Origin: Atherinomorus stipes
Taxonomy: Eukaryota; Chordata; Actinopteri; Atheriniformes; Atherinidae
Length of the DNA: 64,000 nucleotides
NCBI GenBank assembly: GCA_023101725.1
Contig: JALJCO010003472.1
Span: 1-64,000 of the forward strand
Direction of reading: 5' to 3'
Positions 13,459 through 23,700 of the stretch are shown in pieces. Position numbers and translations under genes: made by a program. The notes beneath the pieces were generated by a model that saw only the letters and a program-made list of their open reading frames with translations, searched no databases and was not told where the DNA came from. Each line of letters opens with the position of its first letter. Position 1 is the first letter of the stretch.

Positions 13459-15014
13459 CAATTAAACTGGCTGTGTGCTATGGTAAAGCAAATGTAAGCT
13501 GTTTTATTAACTGAATTTATTGATGGCTGTTATTTTAGTTTTTCATAAGCACACACGCAGACACACTTTAAGTGTTTGCTCTATGACTCCCTCTGCTACT
13601 CTGGTCCTGACATCTATTCTTTCTCCTTTCTCTTCTTTTCCTCCTGGATCAGGAAAGCAGCCTTTCTGGAGTTATCATCCTCTGCAGATGACATGAAGAG
13701 AAGGACTAATGGATGGGCCACTTATTTTTATTATATTATTGATGGCTGTTTTATTGATTGAATTTAATGATGGTATTTTTGTTTTTGATGACTATTGTTG
13801 TGTATTATCATAACCTGAACCTGATCAGAATTAAAGTTTTTTCACTTGACTTTTTGCCTTTAATTGTACATGCACCACACAGGGATTATGATTTGATTTC
13901 TTTTTCATTACTATGTTGGATTGTACAATATTATAGGCTATCTAGTTTAAAAGGTCCGACCTAAATGAATAAAGGTCGTATTAATGAATTATTTATAAGC
14001 TAAATAGGCTACATGAAACACGCTCCTGCTTTCATTGATCGCCGGGACGTCGGGTAGTGGTCAGTTTTGATCAGAGGCCGACGTCTCGGCGATGTCTTGC
14101 CAACGAGCGAACGCTCTCTATGCGACGTCTTTGCGATGTCTCATTAAGGAGCAAACGACGTACATGCGACGTCTCGGCGATGTCTTGCCAATGAGCAAAC
14201 GCTCTCCATGCGACGTCGTGGCGACAGAACTCGATGCGTCGGGAAGACGTCGGCTAGACGTACGTGTGCTATCTGGGTAGCTGGCTAATGCTAGCATGCT
14301 GTGAAGTGCCGGTGTTGTGCCCCACCGGGGACAAACAAACGTGTGTTTTATTATAAAGTTCGGCCCTTCACCGCGGCGAATCGATCGCTTTGATCCAGCT
14401 TTTGATCCAGTATCACTTCAGTCTAGAATGAAAACTTAAATATGTTTGGAATTTATCCGATTTAAACAGTATAACAGAGCAGGGACGGCTGTCGTTAACA
14501 TGGCCCGGAAGAGGAAGTGTCAAAAGCCGGCAACTTCCGGTAAGCGTGATAATCCCCTATTGGGACACACTACGCACTTCAACCCCTCAACGGGAGCATG
14601 CCTCAGGGGCGCAAGGGTGGAAGTGCAGGTAGTCTCACAAGATTTTGTTAGTAAAAATATCGGTCCGAAAAAAAGACACCAATATTTTCCAATATCATAT
14701 TTCAATGCCGATATTGGCCGATAATATCAAACATCCCCAATTATAATATATTGTAATATAATATTATTAATGTAAGTAATAATAGATGATTTCCATCATA
14801 CAGCACATGATGCATGTGGGGGCTCTGAGGGGGCTGCCATCCTCAACAACCAGACATTGTAACTTTGCAGGAAACGGCTCTGTCTCTCATTGGATCATGT
14901 GACCTGGAGCTCTTTGTTTTAAGGCCAGTGACTTCAGGTCAACTGGTCAAAGTGGTCTGCAAACATAATTCCAATACACAGGTAGAGACCATTTAATTTT
15001 ATGACAGTTGTGAG

Positions 15015-15386
15015 TAGGGATGGGCAATATGGACTAAATCACAATGATTTCTGGTTTTTATCGTAACGATAACTGAAGATAAAAAAAAGAATGTCTTTTG
15101 TATTATAAAGCTATTCATTCTGTCTTGATCCCTAAAATAATACTAGAAGCCACTAAACTACATCAGTTAAGTTCAAGTACACCTGCACTGCAGAAAATCT
15201 AAGTCTGAAATATAAGAACAAATTTGACATTTATTCAAATGGTGCAAACAGCAGAAATAACTGTAAATAACTGTAAATGCAACCTAATAAATTGAATTTA
15301 TTGTTTTTATTGTGAGATGACAAACTATTACTATGGGGAATTTCTTTGACGATATAACACACATAATAACATATGGGCCATCCTTA
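15015..15386. mobile_element. 372-bp hAT-like MITE nested in the TTAA element
   Basis: Ends TAGGGATGGGCAATATGG and ...ATATGGGCCATCCTTA. Flanks GTTGTGAG and GTTGCGTG match at 6 of 8. The uninterrupted copy at 29620-30001 lacks this segment, which confirms the insertion. Confidence 0.7.
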
Positions 15387-15453
15387 GTTGCGTGGCTTGT
15401 GGGAGGTTACAGGTTTAATGGCTATAGTGGCCAAAAGTTGACATGCTATCCCT

Positions 15454-16364
15454 TTAACAGAGACTTTGATTTTGTAAACATAAATAGAAGGCATTACTAA
15501 GACAACTGATTTCAGATATTAGGACTACATCTACAAGAAGCAAAACTTATTCTATTTTTTTTAAACTTATTCAATTTTTTTTTTAAATTAAAAAAAACAA
15601 ACAAACAAAAAAACATGCATTTACATGAAAACCCCTGAAATTGCTGTAGTACATTAGTACATATGCCAGGTCTGTGAGTGGAGCTGTAACACTTCCACAG
15701 AAATACATGGAGCACGCAGAAGCTTCTGTTAGCCGAGGGATTAATTATGCATAAAAAATGTTGATAAACATTACAAAATTACACAAGAATCTGGTTAAAC
15801 AAACAGAGGACTCTACTTGACCTCAAAGACAGCCGAAACTGACAACCAATGAACAGACAAAGAAATGACTACAGCATCTAAAACAGCAATCTAGCAAGAA
15901 CTAAACGCAACAGAACCAAAAACCCAAAGATAACATGGGGAAAAAGACCCAGAGTGCTCATTTGATTCGGATTTTTTTAAAAGCAAACAAACAACTATGG
16001 TGGACATCCATGACAAGGAAATGGAGAAAGTTTTTTTTTTTTTAAGGAATTACTTTAATCTCTGGGAATGTCAGACCTGAAACAGCTGGCAAGATACATC
16101 ATTTTTAATTTAGCTAAATCAGACAACATTCCTAAAGTGGTTTCCTAATATTCATTTACAACAGTCGTCTTCAAAAAAAGCAAGACACACCTCAAGTGGC
16201 TATTAACTTCTTCAAAGTCATGTAAAATTTTCACCTTTTCATGTGTAACTTTCAAACCTTGTCAAAACATCACAGCCCTCATATTCCCATGAATCATTTA
16301 CGTTGGCATGGTTGCTAAGCAATACATCCACTAGAGGGCAGTGCAGAGCTCTGATATCAGCAGC
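15454..16364. other. Gene-free stretch
   Basis: AT-rich sequence with T/A runs near 15560-15620 and a T-run at 16030-16043. No exon, RNA gene or clear transposon end seen. Confidence 0.5.
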
Positions 16365-16399
16365 AACAGTTACAAACATAGAAATAAACACTTTTCGTG

Positions 16400-16903
16400 C
16401 ATTCCAGTTGTCTCGGAACTCGCTTTTCAGAGGTAATTTTCCCGGGAAGTGACGTGATGAACTCGTTTTTCCGAGATACGAGCGCGTAACTTGCAGAGGA
16501 CCCCGAGATTTTAGATTTAGAGATGGTGGCGTCCAGTACCATTGTTGTGTTTATCAAACTTCTAGAAGAGATTTTCTGATCATAATTTCCAAGTGTAAAC
16601 AGCACCGAATTGTTGTTATTGAATTTCACTGTCTCATGGTGGTCTTTTTTTCTTTAAAACGCAGCCTGATTTGTTTATTAAACAAATAAACTGAAATTAG
16701 CTGTTGTTATCGTGGTAAAATTGTTATAACGCCCGTGTTATTTTTCTAGCTAGAAATGTGTTATTTTCTAGCTGTTCTAGCTCACAAATAGTCTGTTTTG
16801 GAGATTTATATTTTTTTCCCCGAGTTGGTGCAACTGGAACGCAAAATACCTGGTAATGACGTCACCAACTCACGTCTGCTCGGAATCCCGAGACAACTGG
16901 ATC
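16400..16903. mobile_element. MITE with ATTCCAGTTGTCTCGG ends
   Basis: ATTCCAGTTGTCTCGG at the left and CCGAGACAACTGGAT at the right, about 500 bp apart. GTTACAAACATAGAAATA-type words continue the symmetry on both sides. Superfamily not assigned. Confidence 0.6.
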
Positions 16904-17191
16904 GACCATTTTATTTCTATGGTTACAAACATGGCAACGGTGGAGGAGATTGTGATGAAAGAGACTTAAAAAGAGGCAGCGAAGTGACAGCAGTGGTTTG
17001 ATAAAGACATTGCTGCTTCCTGTTTGTTTGTTCCTCCAGGAAGTTGCAATGCTGCCATTGTAACCATCAAAACAAATACAAAGGGGTGGAAAACATATAA
17101 TAAAAAATGTTAGCATCACAAATTTCTCATATTACCCGGAAAACATGTTTTGTGTTGTTTTTTTGGCTTGAATAATTTCTCTTTGGTTTAA

Positions 17192-18567
17192 AGGTACAGT
17201 ATGTAAAAAAAATCAAGGATCAATGGCAGAAAAATGTGTCATATAATTCAAAACTGTGTTTCTATTAATGTGTAATCACTGCACTATATAGCTGTTTTCT
17301 GTTTATTTTCTTAGAATGAGTCATTTATATCTACTTGCTGGGTGGTGCACATATGGAGGCTGCCATATGTGTTCCACCATTTTTTACTACGGTGTCCCTG
17401 AATGGATAAAACAATGTGTGTGAAGTAATAACCCTCGGAACTTTAAAACTGCAGTACCAGCTTTGTTTAATGGGAGTTAAAGCACTGTTTGGGATAAATA
17501 ATGTCTTAAAAGACATTTTTTTAAAAAAAAATGTTACTCATAGTGCAGTCATAGCTACACCTGAAACCACTGGATCCACTCACAGATGAAAACATCTTTA
17601 TGTCTGGGAGAATTTTGGCCACTAACGGCCACCATACATTCACTTCAGCGCTTGGAATATGAAGTCATTTGAAAGAAAACGGCCGTGTCTCAAACCGCAC
17701 ACTTGAGCACTTCCACCACTATTTTTGAGTGTGTAGTGCGTTCATGGTTTCATTTAAGCCAAAATTCAGTGCTCTGAAAATACCCGGATGCTGCCCTAAA
17801 AATGGCCAAAAATGAAGTGCAAAATGAAGCCCAATACTTGCACTAAATGGACGCCATCTTGCTGACATAGCAGAAGAGGTGGGACTTTGGAACCGGAATA
17901 ACTGCGGTCTCAAACACATGACCAGATCATAACTGTTATCACAAACGCTTGATTGCAGTATTTGCTGCTACGGGTGGCCCAACCAATTATTTGGTTTAGG
18001 GAGCAATCATTTTTTCAAGCAGGGCTATTTAAGTTTGGATCCCCCCCCCCCCCCCCCCCCCCTTAAAAATAAAAATCTTCATTTAAAAATTGCATTTTCT
18101 GTTTACTTGTCTTATCTTTGTCTCACATTTAAATTTGTTTGATGATCTGAAACATTTAAGTGTTTTTTTTTTTTTTTTTAGGAAACTAGGATGGGGGAAA
18201 AAACTTTTTCATGCAGCTGTAATTACTAATGAATATTGTGGAATGCTACCAAGCTGTTCACTCCCTGATGACAGTTATGATCTGGTCATGTGTTTGAGAC
18301 CGCAGTTATTCCGGCGGAGTAGAGTTAGCTAATGTTAGCGGTCAAAGCTAGTCCGTCACTTCCGGTAAGTGCAGTGCTCTATTCAGGTCAGCATTTAGCG
18401 ACAACAGTGTACTTTGTCTGTAGTGTACAGACAAAGTACACAGTGCGCACAATGCACTGAGTTCCAGTGCACTCGGGCAAGTGTGCGGTTTGAGATGCGG
18501 CTAACATCTTTTCTTTCAAATACCCATCTTTACCACTAGATGTCAGTAATTCTTGTATACTGTACCT
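17192..18567. mobile_element. TTAA-flanked MITE with nested palindrome
   Basis: Ends AGGTACAGTATGTAA and ...ATACTGTACCT, each flanked by TTAA (17188-17191, 18568-18571). The left body matches in reverse the copy at 55378-55679. It is interrupted at about 17682-18501. Confidence 0.75.
17682..18501. mobile_element. Palindromic element inside the TTAA MITE
   Basis: Ends GTGTCTCAAACCGCACACTT and its near-complement. A second inverted pair (AACTGCGGTCTCAAACACAT at 17898-17917 and its complement at 18288-18307) encloses a repeat tail at about 17970-18200, with a C-run at 18041-18062, resembling a common fish interspersed repeat 3' end. Confidence 0.6.
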
Positions 18568-18571
18568 TTAA

Positions 18572-20642
18572 CTTGTGTTAATTTGCAATTGTAACATTGC
18601 AATGTCCAGGACTCTGCATGAAATGGGCACAGGTCAGACAGAAGGCTTCGTCCATATTTGTATTTAATGTTGAGCCCCTGAATATAATCCCAACGAGAAC
18701 CAAAAGCAACAAAGTGAACAAATTAGAAGAAAGGTTGGCTCTGGAATGGAGATGAATAAACTGCTTTACACGATGAACAATATAAACCTGTCTTTTTCTT
18801 CTTTTTTTTTTGACAACTCTTCTGAGCCAAACTATTTTATTATGATTTTCCCTGAATGTGTCAACCTTCATTCATGACTCCTTGCAGGGGCAGTGTAATA
18901 TCCCTTTGAAGATAGTCATTTGTACTCCTGAAACTGTTCTTGTACAGCCATCGTTCATCTGGAGTCTACAATCATTTGTCATACGTTGCTGTTATTTTTC
19001 TCTTATACAGCCAAATATACAAGTCATACATGGTTTATTGCCAAGATGTCCTGTATTTTACAAGATAATACAGCAGAGAACATCACACCTTTTCTTATGA
19101 ATCAAGAGCATTGTCAGATTGTGCATAGTTGCATATTAACAAAAATACTTGATTGTGAATTGGAGGTCCTGTAGTCCTGATGATGCAACAGCTCAGAGCC
19201 AGTAAACACAAATCTGTACATTTTACATGAAAATACAAGCGGGAGTCATTTCCTGAGACATTGATTCTCTCTGAATGCATCCAGAGGGGAAAATTAACAT
19301 CAGCAGGCCAGTATGGCTATTTCATTCCACATGATTTAATACAGCTTACATGAGGGATGTCTTTCCAAAGTGCACAGGATTAAAATATCTAAATAATTTT
19401 ATCTGGTGACAGATTTTTCCCAGTCCTAATCTCAGAGGTCCCACTAATTAAAGAGCTTCCCACAAAATATCTGATTTTAAAATGAGATTCTTGAACATTT
19501 TCACAGAGGACATAACACACAAACAACCTGCACATGCCCGGCAGTCATCTGCACATCGTCCATAATGAGGCAACATTACATACGTTGTTCAGAAAAAAAG
19601 CTCACAGAACATCATTTCCCACATCACTCGTTTCTGGAAGGGGAAATAAAGTAGCGCAGGATGGTGCATGTGTCAGAGGAGCAGAGCGAAAAAGATTCAG
19701 AGGTAGCTGGTGTTCTCTGGGGGCTCCATATAACCTCTGGCTCATCGGGCTTATTGATCCTGAGACTGTTAGAAGTTTAAAGCAGCGCTGCTGCGTTTAG
19801 TAATAATAATAGTGAGCCATTTCCTTCAAAGACTGGTGGAGATTTTCGTGTATTTGTTGCCAATTAACCAAAATAAATTAGAAATAAAGATAAAACTTCC
19901 AACATGAGCTAACAATTATTTAGAATACTGATTAATCCATTTATTTTATTGGTTTTATTATAATGAAAGACAACCTAGTGAGATGTTCTGATGTCTTTGA
20001 TCTGAGCTATTAAAGAGATTTGAGACTATCGCTGGATGATTAATAAAACTGCATAACTTGACCTGCTTTCATAAGGATATTAATCAGAAGGCTCTGAGAT
20101 TATTTCTGAACATTAAAACACCAAAAGCATCAGAATGAAGACTGTTTAGTTTTGTATTTTTACTCAAATGCCATTAGATTGATCTATTTTTCCTTCTTAA
20201 TAATGAAACCACTCCTACATCCAGATCAGCAACGCCCACAGAGACACCAAAGCAGATTTTTCTTTTTAATCATAAATCATTGGCTTACAAAACTGACAGT
20301 CATGTGACAATCATTGGGTAGACATTACACAGCCGCTGATTGGAAACAACAAGACCAAAATCTCTTGCTGCATCAGCTGACATGTTTCAGGGTGTAGGTG
20401 GATGGTCTTTATATATTTTGTTTTCTTGGCTCTGGACCAGACCGGCGGCAGAGCAGCCGTTTCTGTAGTGTTGCAATAAACCATCTGCGGCTTCAGTTGT
20501 TTTTCTGTGCGTCATTGCCATGGCGACCCATAAATGGTTGTCACAGCCGCTTGTTTTCAGAGCTCCTGGCGATCGTCCATCTGCATGTCTGTCCTTCGTT
20601 TGCCACATCTGATGAGTGTCTCTGCAGAAGCTGCTTCCTATT
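18572..20642. other. Mostly unique sequence downstream of CRLS1
   Basis: No coding exon or recognised repeat. The part nearest 20642 is probably CRLS1 3' UTR if the distal poly(A) signal is used. Confidence 0.4.
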
Positions 20643-20648
20643 TTTATT
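20643..20648 (-). terminator. crls1: Candidate CRLS1 poly(A) signal
   Basis: AATAAA on the minus strand 33 bp past the CRLS1 stop. This would give a very short 3' UTR. A further AATAAA at 19940-19945 would give one of about 740 nt. The choice cannot be made from sequence. Confidence 0.3.
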
Positions 20649-20680
20649 TTTCTAATCTGGTGCGCATCCAGCTGCGGTTC

Positions 20681-20774
20681 TCATGACGATCTGGTGTTCA
20701 GCACCTGAACAGTCTTGCGGCCGTAGTGCCAGTAGCTGTACCCTGATGCCGCTGTCGTCACGGCTGTGAGGTAC
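20681..20774 (-). CDS. crls1: CRLS1 coding exon 7 and stop
   Basis: 94 nt ending TGA. Encodes [20 protein letters not shown] and then TVQVL, with a short tail; matches human [18 protein letters not shown]. Confidence 0.95.
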
Positions 20775-23700
20775 CTGCAGTATCAGAAATGTCAAATATC
20801 AGAGTTTTCATTCAGAGCATCAGACTGATCAAATGCTGTGTGCAAGAAATCCACCTGTTAAACTTAACTAGTTAATTCACTAATGCCTCCTTAGTGCTAG
20901 TTCAAGAAAAATATTAGAAGGTGCAAAACTGAGTTACTTTTTTATATTACAATTAATCAAATGATGTTAAATTACAATGAATGATAAGATTTAAATGAAA
21001 ATGTAATGCCACTTACCCCTAAAAGTCATAAATTCTAAAAAAAAAAATCACCAAACCTGCGAGTTAAGATTGATCATAAACCCTAAAATGTCTCGTTAAA
21101 GCAACCTTTACCGATCTTGCATTTCAGAAAGCACAGCAAGATTATTTGAGTATAAACAGTCCCGCCTCACTCCTAAGACACACCCCTTCATTCCCTCCAC
21201 CTTCCAATGCAGAATCAAAGGTCTGACAGGCAGGTCCGTTGGACAATCCTAGAGGTGCACCCCACTTCAAGGATTGGTTGGAGTTTTCATTGAATATTTA
21301 GAGATTGGAATAATATTTTATTTTGATTAATGGTGGGTCTGTCGTGTATTTTAGAGCTCCATTACCTCATTCATAGCATTTTACCCTGTTAGAAAAATAG
21401 TGTAAGAATGCAACATCGGTAAGGGTTGCTTTAAAGAAGAGTTTTGATTTGTAGTTTTCAGATTATGAAATGTAAAAAGCACACCCGATTTAACACCCGT
21501 CTGTAGTCTCTGCAGACTCGGAGACAACACAGGAACGTGGAGTGTGTGGTTTACCATAAGCAAGGCAGCAGGAGGCTGTCTGTGAACTGGAAGACCGGAG
21601 CAGCCAGAGAAGAGGCGACTAGGAAGAGCTGGATGACTGTGTTGGCCTGGAAAAAAAGAAATAAGGAAACTGATAAATGAAATAAAAGTTAAAAATGAAC
21701 AAAATAAAAAGAAAACATTTTCAATTCAGACACTTTTTGGCAAATAAATGACCTTTTCTTTGAAACACGCCAATTCTTCATGTCATCAGCCATGTGGTTG
21801 CTGTCTACATGAAAACTCTGGTATACATTTCATCTTTTAATTATTTACATTCATTTTTTTCCTCACATTTATTCCAATTTTATTTAATCTAATCTTCATA
21901 TTTTTTTTTAGCACTGGTTCTGTTGTGTGCACAATTAACTTAAGATAATCACAATAGAAAGTGGTGGCCTGCCATATTCTGGGACCTCTGCTGACTGAAT
22001 TACTGTAGCAATTTATGTATTAAACCATTATTAAATAAGATTTATTGTTTGACAATAAAAATAGCTTTTTTTTTAAAAAATGTTTAAAAACAAATTAACT
22101 CATAAAAAAATAAGTGTGTATAAACACTTATAAATAATAAAGCACTCCACACCCACTTTTCTATTATTTTACTATAGAACTAAAGTTAAAAAACAAAATC
22201 TGAAAATTGATCTTGAACATAAAATAATCTTTTTGCATAAAAAACTAAGTGCATATACGAATTCAATCATATAGTTGTATACGTGCTAAAAGTTTTTCTT
22301 CAGTGTCAAAGCCCCGTTCCTCCAGGGCTGCTATCCTGCAGGTTTTAGCTGTTAATCTGCTCCAACACACCTGATTCAAAACATGTGGATCCAACAGCTT
22401 GTCAGTTTCTTCACAATGACCCATTCATTTAAGTCGGGTGTGTTGGAGCAGGGAAACATCAATAACCTGCAGGGAAGCAGCACTCGAGCACCGGAGTTTG
22501 ACAGAAAAATAAACCAGATGTCAGTTTCATTTGAAAAACAATTCACATAATGATGGAATGAGGAGACATTTAGTTGACATGACAAACTTTTTTTTAATTA
22601 TAAATCTCTAAGAAAATAGCTTAAATACTAAATTTTACTTTGTATGAGTGAGCTAGTAAATCACGTTATTTATATCAAGTTAAAATGGGCCATGGGCCAA
22701 CTTGATTTCAGTCAGTCCTGGTCCGGTGTGCGGGTCTGTGATTCAAATTTCAGTATCACAACACAAATGTCACAAAAAGAAACATAAAAGAAAAAAAAAA
22801 CTTACAAGAAACTTGGAAGGACTTAAACACACTTCTTAGTTATCTGCCATGCCTGTGCAGCAACGTGCACTAGAGACTTGCACAGGATGAGATTTTCAAT
22901 CCCGCTCCCGCCCGCTCCCACGGGACTCCCTTCACCTGACCGCCCGAGATCTTCCCCCGGGTCCTGATGGGTCCCGAGTTTTTTAATGCAAATTTTGAAG
23001 ATAATGTTCACTTGACAATTTTTAAGGGATTTTTCCAGAGCGCAGAACAATGAGGCTTTGATTGACGACCCACACACAGGCCGGCCTGGTTCACGTGACC
23101 TGCGGCCGCTGTGCACATCGTTTTAAAAGACAGAAGGCTTTTTTAATTACACTGTCTGCTGAGATTTTCAAAGTGTTTTTCAGCAGGGTTTGTTAATTGC
23201 TGGATCAATACCAAGGAGTGGCAGAGAGTGATGCGAAGGTCGACCCGTGTGGGTTCCGTGTGCTGCCCGTGAAGAAATTTTCACTTTAATTGCAGCAGGA
23301 GTGGGCAGTTAAAGGTTGACTAGCCACATTGCCCATCACACCTTTATGAGTTATTTTACTCACTAGCAGACGGACAGACAGACAAACACAGGATTTTTTT
23401 GAGGGACCGTTTATCAGGGGATAAGGACATATTGTTGGTGGTGGTGTTTGTGTGTCTTTCGGGTGGGGGGGTCTACACTCTCTGAGTGCTTTTCTAGTTG
23501 AATAAAGCTGATGGATGAAATCATGACAGGAATGTCAAAATGTCAATGAAAACCAACAGCTCATGTTTAGACAATAAGTTTATCGGCCAATAGGCCGTCT
23601 CTGAGAATAATTCTGGACATCTGCAGGTGGAGCTCGGGACCCAACTGACCGCCCGCTCTCGTCTGTGGCTGGTCCTGCGGGACCCGTGGGAATTCCCGCC

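Larger units (their letters stand above)
7358..14279. mobile_element. 6.9-kb element with TACCCAGATAGC ends and ACGTCGGC subterminal repeats
   Basis: Inverted ends of about 34 bp with one mismatch (TACCCAGATAGCACACGTAC... and its complement). The right subterminal region has three imperfect units of about 45 bp built on GCGACGTC and GCGATGTCT. No transposase was recognised: the longest ORFs inside are under 130 codons and match nothing I know. It was later invaded by Harbinger-like and hAT sequences. The superfamily is unassigned. Confidence 0.6.
6881..14561. mobile_element. Palindromic element with AATAGGGG ends, copy 1 (interrupted)
   Basis: The left arm (6881-7357) and right arm (14280-14561) are inverted copies of one another, starting AATAGGGGATTATCAC and ending in its complement. 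The arms share long blocks such as the GATCGATT..CCGCGGTGAAG region and the GCATGCTAGCATTAGCCAGCT block. A second copy lies at 29493-31006. The interruption at 7358-14279 is another element. The superfamily is not recognised, and no clear target duplication was found. Confidence 0.75.
4960..14739. mobile_element. hAT-like element (9.8 kb with nested insertions), 8-bp duplication
   Basis: Ends TAGGGATGTTTGA and TCAAACATCCCCA form near-perfect terminal inverted repeats, flanked by the identical octamer ATTATAAT (4952-4959 and 14740-14747). Its outer parts (about 4960-5995 and 14625-14739) match, in reverse, the repeat at 60063-61047. No transposase ORF is seen, so it looks non-autonomous. Everything between about 6000 and 14620 is later insertion. 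Confidence 0.8.
4912..15453. mobile_element. TTAA-flanked (piggyBac-type) MITE, split by 10 kb of later insertions
   Basis: Ends AGGGATACTGTGTAACTTTT and ...GCTATCCCT, each flanked by TTAA (4908-4911 and 15454-15457). Its body (4912-4959, 14748-15014, 15387-15453) matches the uninterrupted copy at 29620-30001. Two hAT-type elements lie inside it. The TTAA target points to a piggyBac-type mechanism; no transposase is present. Confidence 0.8.

Noticed and set aside
14081..14225. Short regularly spaced GCGACGTC repeats, briefly considered as an array
   Set aside because: Only three imperfect units of about 45 bp inside a transposon end, in a vertebrate genome; not a CRISPR array.
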